From positions 1,798,001-1,862,000 of the forward strand of contig NZ_CP091786.1 in the NCBI RefSeq assembly GCF_022024015.1: DNA of 64,000 nt, given 5' to 3'. The notes beneath the pieces were generated by a model. The model had not been told where the DNA came from, ran no database searches, and was given only the letters and a program-made list of their open reading frames with translations. Within the stretch, counting starts at the first letter, position 1, and every line of letters starts with the position of its first letter. Positions 27,781-37,651 of the stretch are shown one piece after another. Made by a program: the position numbers and the translations under genes. The stretch is from Prevotella sp. E9-3. GTDB taxonomy: Bacteria; Bacteroidota; Bacteroidia; Bacteroidales; Bacteroidaceae.

Positions 27781-30123
27781 TTATTCGAATTCGTCATTAT
27801 TCGTTATATTTTCGTCAAATGGTTCATCGCCCTCACCTACAGGCTCCATATCATCGACTACCGAACAAGGATCGAAATTCGCAGGAATATCGAAATGTTC
27901 ATCTTCCGAATATCCTAAACTCTGATTTGCATATACCTTTTGCATATAGTAGGCAAAGATGGGGAGTGCCATAGTAGCTCCCTGTCCCATTGCCATATTG
28001 TTAAAGTGAATATCACGGTCATCTCCACCAACCCAACATCCACTCACCAGTCGAGGTGTAACCCCCATGAACCATGCATCAGAGTTATTGTTTGTAGTAC
28101 CTGTTTTTCCACCCATATCAGCTTTGATATTATAGCGGAAGCGGATACGTCCTCCTGTACCTCCATCAACAACAGCTTTCAGCATATAAATCATTTTGTG
28201 TGCACTTGATTCGCTAATCACCTCATTCATTCTCGGTTCAAACTTTGCGACCTCATTGCCTTCACTGTCAACAATTCGTGTAACATAAAGCGGAGCCACA
28301 CGTATACCGTGATTGGCGAAAGCGGTGTAGGCACTCACCATCTCGGCCACAGTGATATCACAAGGTCCAAGACAAAGAGCCATTGATGGAACTATTTCAG
28401 GATTGCGGATGCCATACTCGTTCAGAAGTTTTACAAATGCAAGCGGATTTAATCTTGACATCAAGTAAGCAGAAATCCAGTTATTAGACTGTTGAAGTCC
28501 CCATTTAAGGGTCACCATTTCACCATAGCGTGCTTTACTTCCATTACGTGGTGTCCAGGGTTGGTTATTTACCATATAGGTCTCCTGAACATTTGGAGCT
28601 TCGTCGCAAGGAGTCATACCATCCTCCATAGCTAGTGAATACAAGAATGGTTTGATTGTAGAACCTACTTGACGGCGGCCTTCAGTAGCCATATCGTAAG
28701 CAAAATGTTGAAAATCCAGACCTCCTACATAGGCTTTCACTTCACCATTTTGGGGGCACATACTAAAGAATCCTGTTCTAAGGAAAGACTTCATATAGCG
28801 TATGGAATCAATAGGTGTCATGATAGTGTCCACGTCGCCGTGGTAAGTAAACACCTGCATGTCGGTCTTCGTATTGAATGCCCTTTGAATTTCATCTTCA
28901 CTGCATCCGGCAGCTTTCATCACTCTGTAACGGTCACTTTGCCTTATGGAACGATTCAGTATTTGTTGTACTTGATCTTGAGATAGAAGATTACTATAAG
29001 GATAGTTTGACTTCACAGCACGACCTTTGTCGAACTCAGGTTGCAAGAATTTTACGACATGGTCGTAACAGGCTTGCTCAGCATAGCGTTGCATGCGTGA
29101 GTCCAAAGTTGTATACACCTTCAGACCATCCGTATAGATATTGTATTCTCCACCGTCGCGTTTTCTGTTTTTGTGACACCACCCGTAGAGAGGGTCCTGT
29201 TCCCACGTAAGAGAATCAATATAGAATATTACATAGCTCCATGATGGATAATCTTTTCTTACAGGCTTCTTCGCTGTCATATAACGACGCAAGAAATCAC
29301 GGAAATAAGTGGCTATACCATCCTTGTGATCATTTGCATGAAAATGAAGCTCCAATGGTAGAGCCTTACAACTATCAAACACTTCCTGGGTGATATATCC
29401 TTCTTTCAGCATTTGTCCAAGAACAACATTTCGACGATCTCGTGAGCGTTCAGGGAAGCGTACTGGATTGAAATAGCTTGGATTTTTGCACAATCCGACC
29501 AATGTAGCGCTTTCTGTTAGCGTAAGTTCTGAAGGCTCTTTCGAGAAATAGGTATTCGCAGCGGTTTTTATACCTACTGCATTATGCAGAAAATCGAAAT
29601 AATTCAAATAGAGCGTAATTATCTCATCTTTTGTATAGGTTCGTTCCAATTCCACAGCAATCACCCATTCAATAGGCTTCTGAAGAAGACGCTCACCTGT
29701 TGAATGAGCGACATCGCTATATAGTTGCTTGGCCAACTGTTGGGTAATTGTTGAACCGCCGCCAGCCGATTTTTTCCCTAATAATCCGCGCTTCACTATA
29801 GCACGCATCAATGCATAGAAATCTACACCAGAATGTTCATAGAAACGGGCATCTTCGGTGGCTACTAAGGCTTGTACCAGCGTTGGCGATAGTTTTGAGT
29901 AGTCAACCATCACGCGATTCTCTCGACTCATGCTCCAGGTCCCAATTAATTTACCATCGCTTGAATATATCTGTGTGGCAAAGCGGCTGATAGGATTTTG
30001 GAGGTCTTCGAGTGGGGGCATATATCCAATTTTTCCACTTGCTATCCCCCAAAAACTTAACGTTGCAACCAATACGATGATTGCCAAAAGTCCCCAAAGC
30101 GTATATACGAATATTCTTCTCAT
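27781..30123 (-). CDS. mrcA: Class A penicillin-binding protein 1A (bifunctional glycosyltransferase/transpeptidase)
   Basis: A bifunctional peptidoglycan synthase of the inner membrane. The 780-residue protein has an N-terminal membrane anchor (about residues 5-27), a GT51 glycosyltransferase domain with ATEDARFYEHSGVDFYALMRA (catalytic glutamate) and GGGSTITQQLAKQLY, and a transpeptidase domain with the active serine in GSTIKP (SxxK), an SNN triad in GLQQSNNW and the KTGTTNN motif. The C-terminal tail is acidic. A TACCTTTG box lies 25 bases upstream. rmuC follows 32 bases downstream. Confidence 0.94.
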   Translation of the reverse strand: MRRIFVYTLWGLLAIIVLVATLSFWGIASGKIGYMPPLEDLQNPISRFATQIYSSDGKLIGTWSMSRENRVMVDYSKLSPTLVQALVATEDARFYEHSGVDFYALMRAIVKRGLLGKKSAGGGSTITQQLAKQLYSDVAHSTGERLLQKPIEWVIAVELERTYTKDEIITLYLNYFDFLHNAVGIKTAANTYFSKEPSELTLTESATLVGLCKNPSYFNPVRFPERSRDRRNVVLGQMLKEGYITQEVFDSCKALPLELHFHANDHKDGIATYFRDFLRRYMTAKKPVRKDYPSWSYVIFYIDSLTWEQDPLYGWCHKNRKRDGGEYNIYTDGLKVYTTLDSRMQRYAEQACYDHVVKFLQPEFDKGRAVKSNYPYSNLLSQDQVQQILNRSIRQSDRYRVMKAAGCSEDEIQRAFNTKTDMQVFTYHGDVDTIMTPIDSIRYMKSFLRTGFFSMCPQNGEVKAYVGGLDFQHFAYDMATEGRRQVGSTIKPFLYSLAMEDGMTPCDEAPNVQETYMVNNQPWTPRNGSKARYGEMVTLKWGLQQSNNWISAYLMSRLNPLAFVKLLNEYGIRNPEIVPSMALCLGPCDITVAEMVSAYTAFANHGIRVAPLYVTRIVDSEGNEVAKFEPRMNEVISESSAHKMIYMLKAVVDGGTGGRIRFRYNIKADMGGKTGTTNNNSDAWFMGVTPRLVSGCWVGGDDRDIHFNNMAMGQGATMALPIFAYYMQKVYANQSLGYSEDEHFDIPANFDPCSVVDDMEPVGEGDEPFDENITNNDEFE

Positions 30124-30147
30124 TTTTCAATATTTCGTTTAGTTACG

Positions 30148-30155
30148 CAAAGGTA
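30148..30155 (-). promoter_or_regulatory. TAnnTTTG promoter box for the PBP1A gene
   Basis: TACCTTTG on the minus strand, 25 bases upstream of the start codon, matches the Bacteroidetes -7 element. It probably drives the run PBP1A, rmuC, ilvD, ilvB, ilvN. Confidence 0.55.
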
Positions 30156-30257
30156 CGAATAAAAAACGAAACGAAAAAAAACAAATACAAATTATTAAGG
30201 AGGGAAACCTAAATTTCCCCCCTTAATCAAACTTGTTTATAAATAAACTGTATGAAT

Positions 30258-32675
30258 TTACATTTTCACTTTTACATCAACACCTACTATTCTGGGAATT
30301 CCTCGTTGACCGATAAAACCGTTTGAATATGGCAATCCAAATACGACATAATTGGTATCAGTGAGATTGCGTCCCCAGAAGTCAATATTGAAGGTACCGA
30401 GGTCAAAACCGATGTGAGCACCCAATGTGGCATATAGTTTCTGATTAGCAGTATTGGCTTCGTCCCAATAGGTTTGGCCCTCACCAGCAACATTCACGCC
30501 AACAGTCACTGAGCGTAGCATGTTATTATGGTTCATTGGCCAACAATAATCTCCCATTACACTGAACATATGTTTAGGTACGAAAGGTACGTAGTTTCCA
30601 CTGTAATCCACTTGCTGTCCTTTCACAGAGTCAGTATATTCGCGGAAAGTGGCTTTGGTGAAGCTATAAGTGGCAGCCCAATTTAACTGATTGTCAATCA
30701 GATGACCACGCAAAGAGACTTCTATACCCATATTTTCACTCTTACCTGCATTCATCATCATGCGGCCAAAACTATACTGGCTGGCCATCTTACTCAATTG
30801 CAAATCGTTCACACGCATAAGGTAGGCCGATAAATCAGCATGCATCAGACCGCCAAAGAGATTCAAATGCGTACCAACTTCATAGTTCCATGATTTCTCA
30901 GCTTTATAAGAAATTGTTTTTTCGATATTGGCTTTAACAGCTTCATTGTTCTTAATCTGGAGTTCTTTTCCTCCACGATAGTCACAGTCACGAGCGGCCA
31001 TTCTCAACTGGCTCTGCAGAATGTCAGAGAACATTTGAATATTATAACCACCGGCGCGATAGCCTTTTGAAACAACTGCATACAGATTAGATCCGTCGTT
31101 ATTGAAACGCCAAGTAAGTCCAACTTTAGGCAGTAGGTGTCCTTCGTTAGTTGAGCGGCTATCACTCATAACAGATGATATGATGTAAGGGATTGTTGTA
31201 GGCTGTCCTTTTGCCATCATAGACACTTGAGCTTTCATGGATGCCTGAGTTTCATAATCCAATTGCTGACGAAGGTAATCATAACGTAATCCGATAGTAG
31301 CCGTCAGACGATTATTTAAAGCAATGTTTGACTCATGAAAAACTGCCAGATTAAGTGAAGGTGTTCTGAAACTACCTGGAACATCCGACATCTGGAAATC
31401 GTGCATATTGAACTTCATTGCATCAATCGTCTTTTGGGCGGTAGCCTGCGCAGCGGCTTCAGGCATTCCATTTGCCACCATGCCGTCAACCATTGCTTGT
31501 TGCATCATTGCTGGGATTGACATGTTCAACTGCTTTTGCATCTGATTGTTAAAGTCGCTGAGGAAATAAACTGGTGCATCAGTCTTCATGTACTGGTGAC
31601 TGACCAAAAAGCCTGTTGCCCATTGCCAACTACTTTTGTTTTTACTGCTCATTGTAATCTCTTCGCTCCATGCGTTTTCTTTCTGATGCTGCTCAAGCAT
31701 AAGAGTGTTGACAGGAGTGTAATCTTGGTCCATCGTCATATTATCATACAGATGCTGAAAACTTGTAGTTGACTGCAAAGTCCATAGACCAAAATCGTAG
31801 AATAAATGTATTCCTGAATTAAGCATGTTACGACGATATTTGTTCATCATCGATGTTGAAGGATCTTCCACCCTACCCTCGTTCACATTATAATGTCCAT
31901 AAGGAAAAGCATTCTGATTCGTAAACTGATAGTCGGCTGTAAAATCAGCTTTGAACTTCGTGGTAATATTCCATACCAATCTCATTTTTCCACCAGCTTC
32001 ATTACTCTTGTCGTTCTTGTCTCCAAGATTCGTATTATCTATATAGCCGTCAGTACCTGAATAGAAGGCAGACAATCCGATAGCCAATTTATCGTTTAGT
32101 TTACACCTATGAGCAACTTCAGCGCTACGTTGAAAATAACTGCCCAACGATAGATTTACCTCTGTGCCTTGTTTCCGCATAGGATCTTTTGAGAAAATAC
32201 GTACCAATCCCCCTTCTGAATTCATTCCATATAACGTCGCTTGTGGGCCACGAAGTATGTCAACTCGTTCTATCTGGGAAAAATGACTATTAAAGGCAGA
32301 TTTTGACAACAGAGGAATATTGTCGTAATAAACTGGTACTGAAGGAGCTGAAGCGTTAATACGCGAGCCTGTTCCTCTTAAATAAATTGATGAGGTAAGA
32401 CGTGACCCATATTGGGGCATAGCCATAGAAGGAACATAGGCTGACAACTCTCTTAGATCTGAGACATGCAACCTTTCAATTTGACTCTCGCCAAATACAT
32501 TACTGCTTAGCGGTTGTTGCCTCAAACGCACCGGCTCCTTAGGAACTGCGACAATTGTCACTTCATCCAAATCAATTACTTTCGAAGAATCATTTCCTAA
32601 TACACCAACAGTTTCGGCATTCATTATACTTGATGCTGATAACATGAGGCATAACAATGTGTTATTCACTTTCAT
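30258..32675 (-). CDS. TonB-dependent outer-membrane receptor with Met-rich insertion
   Basis: An 805-residue TonB-dependent receptor that should import a siderophore, vitamin or similar ligand across the outer membrane. It has a signal peptide (about residues 1-20), a TonB box-like segment DEVTIVAVPKEP, a plug domain with ERVDILRGPQATLYGMNSEGGLVRI, and a 22-strand barrel ending in the aromatic-rich tail GVDVKVKM. It stands alone: no SusD partner or siderophore gene lies next to it. A Met/Ala/Gln-rich stretch (about residues 373-430) interrupts the barrel, probably as an extracellular loop. A TAnnTTTG box lies 42 bases upstream. The ligand cannot be named from sequence. Confidence 0.9.
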   Translation of the reverse strand: MKVNNTLLCLMLSASSIMNAETVGVLGNDSSKVIDLDEVTIVAVPKEPVRLRQQPLSSNVFGESQIERLHVSDLRELSAYVPSMAMPQYGSRLTSSIYLRGTGSRINASAPSVPVYYDNIPLLSKSAFNSHFSQIERVDILRGPQATLYGMNSEGGLVRIFSKDPMRKQGTEVNLSLGSYFQRSAEVAHRCKLNDKLAIGLSAFYSGTDGYIDNTNLGDKNDKSNEAGGKMRLVWNITTKFKADFTADYQFTNQNAFPYGHYNVNEGRVEDPSTSMMNKYRRNMLNSGIHLFYDFGLWTLQSTTSFQHLYDNMTMDQDYTPVNTLMLEQHQKENAWSEEITMSSKNKSSWQWATGFLVSHQYMKTDAPVYFLSDFNNQMQKQLNMSIPAMMQQAMVDGMVANGMPEAAAQATAQKTIDAMKFNMHDFQMSDVPGSFRTPSLNLAVFHESNIALNNRLTATIGLRYDYLRQQLDYETQASMKAQVSMMAKGQPTTIPYIISSVMSDSRSTNEGHLLPKVGLTWRFNNDGSNLYAVVSKGYRAGGYNIQMFSDILQSQLRMAARDCDYRGGKELQIKNNEAVKANIEKTISYKAEKSWNYEVGTHLNLFGGLMHADLSAYLMRVNDLQLSKMASQYSFGRMMMNAGKSENMGIEVSLRGHLIDNQLNWAATYSFTKATFREYTDSVKGQQVDYSGNYVPFVPKHMFSVMGDYCWPMNHNNMLRSVTVGVNVAGEGQTYWDEANTANQKLYATLGAHIGFDLGTFNIDFWGRNLTDTNYVVFGLPYSNGFIGQRGIPRIVGVDVKVKM

Positions 32676-32716
32676 ACGTTATAATCCTAAAAATGTTCTA
32701 TAATGTTTTGAAGTTG

Positions 32717-32724
32717 CAAAAGTA
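32717..32724 (-). promoter_or_regulatory. TAnnTTTG promoter box for the TonB receptor
   Basis: TACTTTTG on the minus strand, 42 bases upstream of the receptor start, matches the Bacteroidetes -7 element. Apart from this box and the facing one at 32924, I see nothing else in the 339-base gap between the receptor and the gene at 33015. Confidence 0.55.
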
Positions 32725-32923
32725 CAAAATTATTTAACATCCAACAATCCCTATTTGTGATGATTTTTGATAAAGATTGTTTTTCCTCAAACCGAGAAAA
32801 AGAAACACTAAAGACCAAACGTAGTTGCTTCCAGAAATAATGTTCCCTAATCATCATGTAGAGAAATAAAGGACGATTATTAACTTTTAAGTATATAATG
32901 CTATGAGATAATAAAAACTTTCG

Positions 32924-32931
32924 TATATTTG
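32924..32931 (+). promoter_or_regulatory. TAnnTTTG promoter box for the gene at 33015
   Basis: TATATTTG on the plus strand, 83 bases upstream of the start codon, matches the Bacteroidetes -7 element and implies a leader of about 75 bases. Confidence 0.5.
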
Positions 32932-33014
32932 CACCAAAATAAGTAAACCATACGCTTATTCAAGGACCTAGAACAGAACCATGAAATTTATATTAACCAT
33001 ATAATACAAAAGTA

Positions 33015-33839
33015 ATGAACAGATCATTAAAAATGCTGACGGCAGCAGCAATCATTTCTCTGCCAATAGTAGCAAATGCACAGACAAATAATCCTCGTGG
33101 CATCTACAAGATGACAACCCTCACTGGTAAACTGGGCGAGGTGAAAGCTCCGTTTGAACAGTATAAAATCTGTACTGACAGTATGACGCTCATGGTATCG
33201 GAGCAAGCTAATTATTTCAGCATCTCTGACAACGACCACCGGGTGTTCAACTATACAGGAGAGCAGCCTAAGTCTGAGGGTGATAAGAGTCCGCTTATTT
33301 ACGATAGCAACGACAAGCAGTTCAAACTGAAATGGTGGAGTACCTATCCCTACCACATCCATTTTCCAAATAACGACTGGTGCATAGAGAAGTACGAATC
33401 TGGGAAGTACACAGAAACAAGCAAGGTATTTTTCGACGCACTTAACGGAACGTCAGATGTGGACGCGAACAATCCCCTGATAGGAACATGGCGCTTCATT
33501 GGCTATGTGGACGAGCTGCGTGATGTGAAGAGAGAACTGCCTAAGTTGCACGAGCAATATCAGAAAAGTAAATATTTCAATAGCTTTATCGTCTTCGCAC
33601 CCAAGAACTGGACGTTGATAGCCAAAAGTGGAGGAGCAGTTAACAAAATCGAATACAGCGGAAAGAAGTCTTATAAGAGCGGTAACAAGACCAGTCAAGT
33701 GAAGTGGCTTTCAAAAAATCGTATCGCAGTGGAAGAGCACATCGACTATCGTACCGACTGGATGATTCTGGAGCGTGTAACCGATGGCACTACGCCGTTG
33801 ACTCATATTGCAAGTCAGTTCGTTTCAAAAACACAATAA
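33015..33839 (+). CDS. Secreted protein with two lipocalin-like halves, function unknown
   Basis: A 274-residue exported protein with a clear signal peptide (cleavage after ANAQ, about residue 23). Two halves look alike: GIYKMTTLTGKLGEV starts the first and GTWRFIGYVDELRDV the second, each followed by a beta-rich stretch, as in lipocalin-like domains of the DUF4488 type. The family name is uncertain. It has its own promoter and terminator and is not in an operon; it converges on nifJ. A role in binding a small ligand is only inferred from the fold. Confidence 0.6.
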   Translation: MNRSLKMLTAAAIISLPIVANAQTNNPRGIYKMTTLTGKLGEVKAPFEQYKICTDSMTLMVSEQANYFSISDNDHRVFNYTGEQPKSEGDKSPLIYDSNDKQFKLKWWSTYPYHIHFPNNDWCIEKYESGKYTETSKVFFDALNGTSDVDANNPLIGTWRFIGYVDELRDVKRELPKLHEQYQKSKYFNSFIVFAPKNWTLIAKSGGAVNKIEYSGKKSYKSGNKTSQVKWLSKNRIAVEEHIDYRTDWMILERVTDGTTPLTHIASQFVSKTQ

Positions 33840-33916
33840 TGATGTTTAAGACAAGCCCTAATACCTAATATGAATACAGGCAGACGTCGGTCTGTAGACC
33901 TCTTCTAGGTAATGAA

Positions 33917-33944
33917 AAAGGAGCATCCGTTTGGATGCTCCTTT
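33917..33944 (+). terminator. Terminator after the secreted protein gene
   Basis: A perfect 12-bp stem (AAAGGAGCATCC with its complement) encloses a 4-base loop. The flanks are A-rich on the left and T-rich on the right, so it can work in both directions between these convergent genes. Confidence 0.75.
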
Positions 33945-33955
33945 GAAGTATTTAA

Positions 33956-33989
33956 GTGGTTGGTGGCGGAACCGCCAACCACATTTTTT
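33956..33989. terminator. Second hairpin with T-tract, between convergent genes
   Basis: A G/C-rich hairpin (GTGGTTGG at 33956-33963 pairing with CCAACCAC at 33975-33982, with an alternative inner GGCGG/CCGCC pairing) is followed by ATTTTTT. It sits 13 bases before the nifJ stop codon, so it may close both transcripts. Confidence 0.7.
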
Positions 33990-33994
33990 CGGAA

Positions 33995-36900
33995 TTAATC
34001 CTCCCAGTTCTCTTGCGTCTTGCGGATGTAAGTCTTGTAGCGGAGCTGAGCCATCTTCTGGGCTTCAGCGAAGAGTTCCTCGGCCTCGTTAGGATAAGCC
34101 TTCTTAACAGAGAGGTAACGAACCTCGCCAAGCAGGAAGTCGTGGAAGTTCTCCCAGTTAGGCTCCTTAGAGTCGAGTGAGAATGGGTTCTTGCCTTCCT
34201 CAGCCAGAGCGGGATTGTAGCGCCACAGGTGCCAGTAACCGCACTCAACAGCCTTCTTCTCCTCAGCCTGGCTCTTACCCATACCGCCCTTGGCCTTCAG
34301 ACCGTGGTTGATACATGGAGCGTAAGCGATGATGATTGAAGGTCCGTGCCATGCCTCAGCCTCGCGGATAGCCTTGAGGGTCTGAGCGTGGTCAGCGCCC
34401 ATAGCAATCTGAGCTACATATACATAACCATATGTGGTAGCAATCATACCCAGATCCTTCTTGCGGATGCGCTTACCCTGAGCAGCGAACTGAGCAATAG
34501 CACCAAGAGGAGTAGCCTTAGAAGCCTGACCACCAGTGTTAGAGTAAACCTCAGTATCGAGCACGAGGATGTTGACGTCCTCACCAGAAGCAATCACGTG
34601 GTCGAGACCGCCGTAACCGATATCGTAAGAAGCACCGTCACCACCGATGATCCACTGGCTGCGCTTAACCAGGTAGTGGTCGAGAGTCTTCAGCTCGGTG
34701 CAAACTGGGCAACCAGCGGCAGCACCAGCTGCAATCTGCTCGCGAAGCTTTGGAGCAATCTCCTTGGTCTTGTCAGCATCGTCCTTATTGTCGATCCACT
34801 CCTGAGCCAGAGCCTTATACTCAGCGCTGGTCTTATCGCTATCAATCATCTCCTGCAGCAGCTTAGCTACGCGCTCCTTCATCTTCTTGTTACCAAGAGC
34901 CATACCCAGACCGAACTCGCAGAAGTCCTCGAACAGAGAGTTGTTGAATACAGGACCCTGACCCTTCTCGTTCTTAGTGTAAGGTGTAGAAGGAATAGAA
35001 GCTGAGTAGATTGAAGAACATCCAGTAGCGTTGGCAATCATCTGACGGTCACCGAACAGCTGAGAAATCAGCTTAACGTATGGAGTCTCACCGCAACCAG
35101 AGCATGCACCAGAGAACTCGAACAGAGGCTGAGCGAACTGAGAGTTCTTAACATTGCTCTTGATATCAACGAGATCCTGCTTACTCTTAACGTTCTTAAC
35201 CAGGTACTCCCAGTTCTTAGCCTCCTGAACCATATCGGCTGCATCAGGATTGAATGGAGCCATGGTGAGAGCCTTACCAGTCTTAGGATTGCCTGGGCAG
35301 ATGTCTGCACAGTTGCCGCAACCCAGACAGTCGAGTACTGAAGTCTCGATGCGGAAGTGCATGCCCTTCATAGCGGCTGGAGCCTTCATCTCGAGAGTGT
35401 CGGCAGCTGCGGCGAAGCCCTTCAGCTCCTCGTCGTCGAGAACGAATGGACGGATAGCAGCGTGAGGACAGATGTAAGCACACTGGTTACACTGGATACA
35501 GTTGTCCTTGTTCCAAACAGGAACGAAGGCCTCAACACCACGCTTCTCGTAAGCGGCTGTACCAACCTCCCAAGAACCGTCAACGGTATTGTGCTTAACG
35601 AAGTCAGAAACCTTCAGCAGGTCGCCGGCCTGAGCGTTGATAGGACGAACCAGCTCCTTAACGAATGCTGGAGCATCGTCGGCCTTAGCCTCATCATCAG
35701 GCAGGTTAGCCCACTCAGGCTTAACGGTGAGCTGAACATACTCGCCACCACGATCGATAGCAGCATAGTTCTTATCAACAACGTCCTGACCCTTAGCGCC
35801 GTAAGACTTCAGGGCGGCAGCCTTCATCTTCTCAACAGCGAGCTCTACGGGGATTACGCCAGTGATACGGAAGAATGCACTCTGCAGGATTGTGTTGGTA
35901 CGGTTACCCAGACCAATCTCCTGTGCAATCTTTGTAGCGTTGATGGTATATACAGTAATGTTGTTCTGTGCGAAGTAGCGCTTTACCTTGTTAGGCATGA
36001 ACTTCTCGAGCTCGTCGGCGTTGAAGATAGTGTTCAGCAGGAACTGACCGTTCTTCTGCAGACCGCGGGTCACGTCGTACATGTGCAGGTAAGCCTGTAC
36101 GTGGCAAGCCACGAAGTTAGGTGTGGTTACCAAATAGGTAGAGCGGATAGGTGTATCACCGAAACGCAGGTGAGAGCAGGTGAAACCTCCTGACTTCTTA
36201 GAGTCGTAAGAGAAGTAAGCCTGGCAGTACTTGTTGGTGTTGTCACCAATAATCTTAACTGAGTTCTTGTTAGCACCTACGGTACCATCGGCACCCAGAC
36301 CGTAGAACTTGGCCTGGAACATGCCAGCGCCGCCGAGGGCAATCTCCTCAACCTCAGGCAGAGAGGTGAAGGTGACATCGTCCACGATACCAACTGTGAA
36401 GTGATTCTTTGGCTCGGGCATAGCGAGGTTGTTGAACACGCTAATGATCTGAGCAGGGGTGGTGTCGCGGCTACCAAGACCGTAGCGGCCACCAACGATG
36501 AGAGGCTTGTTCTCTACGTCGTAGAAAGCATCCTTAACGTCGAGGTACAGAGGCTCTCCATTTGCTCCTGGCTCCTTTGTACGGTCAAGCACAGCGATGC
36601 GCTTAACAGTCTTAGGAACAGAAGCGAGCAGGTGCTTCACAGAGAATGGGCGATACAGGTGAACAGAAATCATACCAACCTTCTGACCGTTAGCGTTCAG
36701 GTAGTCGATAGCCTCGCGAGCTGCATCGGTAGCAGAACCCATAAGGATAATCATGCGGTCAGCATCCTCAGCTCCGTAGTATGAGAACAGGTGATACTCG
36801 CGACCTGTGATCTTAGAGATCTCACCGAGATACTTCTCTACAACCTCAGGTACTGCATCGTAGTACTGGTTGCTGGCCTCACGGTGGGTGAAGAATGTCT

Positions 36901-37573
36901 CAGGATTCTCAGCAGTACCACGAGTGATAGGACGCTCAGGGCTCATAGCACGATCGCGGAAACGCTTAACGAACTCCTCCTTAACCAAAGGACGGATATC
37001 CTCCTGATCCATCAGCTCAATCTTGTGGTACTCGTGAGAGGTGCGGAAACCATCGAAGAAGTTAACGAAAGGTACGCAGGTCTCGAGAGTTGCCAGGTGA
37101 GGAACGGCTGTGAGGTCCATCACCTCCTGTACAGAACCAGAGCAGAACATAGCGAAACCGGTCTGACGGCAAGCCATTACGTCCTGGTGGTCACCAAAGA
37201 TACACAGAGAGTGAGAAGCAAGTGTACGGGCAGAAACGTCGAATACACATGGAATCAACTCACCAGCAATCTTATACATGTTAGGAATCATCAGGAGCAG
37301 ACCCTGAGAAGCGGTAAATGTAGTGGTGAGAGCACCAGCCTGCAGCGAACCGTGAACGGCACCGGCAGCACCAGCCTCTGACTGCATTTCCTGAACTGAG
37401 ACGTTCTGGCCCCAGAGGTTCTTACGACCACGGGCAGCCCATTCGTCAACATGCTCCGCCATAGGCGAAGACGGAGTGATGGGGTAGATAGCAGCTACTT
37501 CCGAGAACATATAGCTCACGTGAGCTGCAGCCTCGTTACCATCACAAGTGATAAATTTCTTTTCTTTAGCCAT
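33995..37573 (-). CDS. nifJ: Pyruvate:ferredoxin (flavodoxin) oxidoreductase, single-chain
   Basis: This large ThDP and iron-sulfur enzyme oxidises pyruvate to acetyl-CoA and CO2 with ferredoxin as acceptor, the main anaerobic route in Bacteroidales. The 1192-residue chain is a full-length fusion: domain I with AIYPITPSSPMAEHVDEWA, domain III, a ferredoxin-like domain with CIQCNQCAYICPHAAI and CLGCGNCADICPG (two 4Fe-4S clusters), and the C-terminal ThDP domain with GDGASYDIGYGGLDH and EVYSNTGGQASK. Further cysteines (CSGCGETPY) bind a third cluster. The start at 37573 fits the family better than an ATG at 37618. Codon use is visibly more G+C-rich than in its neighbours, as expected for a very highly expressed gene. 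Confidence 0.97.
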   Translation of the reverse strand: MAKEKKFITCDGNEAAAHVSYMFSEVAAIYPITPSSPMAEHVDEWAARGRKNLWGQNVSVQEMQSEAGAAGAVHGSLQAGALTTTFTASQGLLLMIPNMYKIAGELIPCVFDVSARTLASHSLCIFGDHQDVMACRQTGFAMFCSGSVQEVMDLTAVPHLATLETCVPFVNFFDGFRTSHEYHKIELMDQEDIRPLVKEEFVKRFRDRAMSPERPITRGTAENPETFFTHREASNQYYDAVPEVVEKYLGEISKITGREYHLFSYYGAEDADRMIILMGSATDAAREAIDYLNANGQKVGMISVHLYRPFSVKHLLASVPKTVKRIAVLDRTKEPGANGEPLYLDVKDAFYDVENKPLIVGGRYGLGSRDTTPAQIISVFNNLAMPEPKNHFTVGIVDDVTFTSLPEVEEIALGGAGMFQAKFYGLGADGTVGANKNSVKIIGDNTNKYCQAYFSYDSKKSGGFTCSHLRFGDTPIRSTYLVTTPNFVACHVQAYLHMYDVTRGLQKNGQFLLNTIFNADELEKFMPNKVKRYFAQNNITVYTINATKIAQEIGLGNRTNTILQSAFFRITGVIPVELAVEKMKAAALKSYGAKGQDVVDKNYAAIDRGGEYVQLTVKPEWANLPDDEAKADDAPAFVKELVRPINAQAGDLLKVSDFVKHNTVDGSWEVGTAAYEKRGVEAFVPVWNKDNCIQCNQCAYICPHAAIRPFVLDDEELKGFAAAADTLEMKAPAAMKGMHFRIETSVLDCLGCGNCADICPGNPKTGKALTMAPFNPDAADMVQEAKNWEYLVKNVKSKQDLVDIKSNVKNSQFAQPLFEFSGACSGCGETPYVKLISQLFGDRQMIANATGCSSIYSASIPSTPYTKNEKGQGPVFNNSLFEDFCEFGLGMALGNKKMKERVAKLLQEMIDSDKTSAEYKALAQEWIDNKDDADKTKEIAPKLREQIAAGAAAGCPVCTELKTLDHYLVKRSQWIIGGDGASYDIGYGGLDHVIASGEDVNILVLDTEVYSNTGGQASKATPLGAIAQFAAQGKRIRKKDLGMIATTYGYVYVAQIAMGADHAQTLKAIREAEAWHGPSIIIAYAPCINHGLKAKGGMGKSQAEEKKAVECGYWHLWRYNPALAEEGKNPFSLDSKEPNWENFHDFLLGEVRYLSVKKAYPNEAEELFAEAQKMAQLRYKTYIRKTQENWED

Positions 37574-37651
37574 TTGTTTAGTAAATAAATTACAATATTT
37601 CGTTGTATCTTTTGACAAGTATGTCTCAATTGTATCTTTTATGTCCCAATT

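Noticed and set aside
35357..36193. 278-residue plus-strand open frame
   Set aside because: Antisense to nifJ, whose strong codon bias keeps the opposite frame open.
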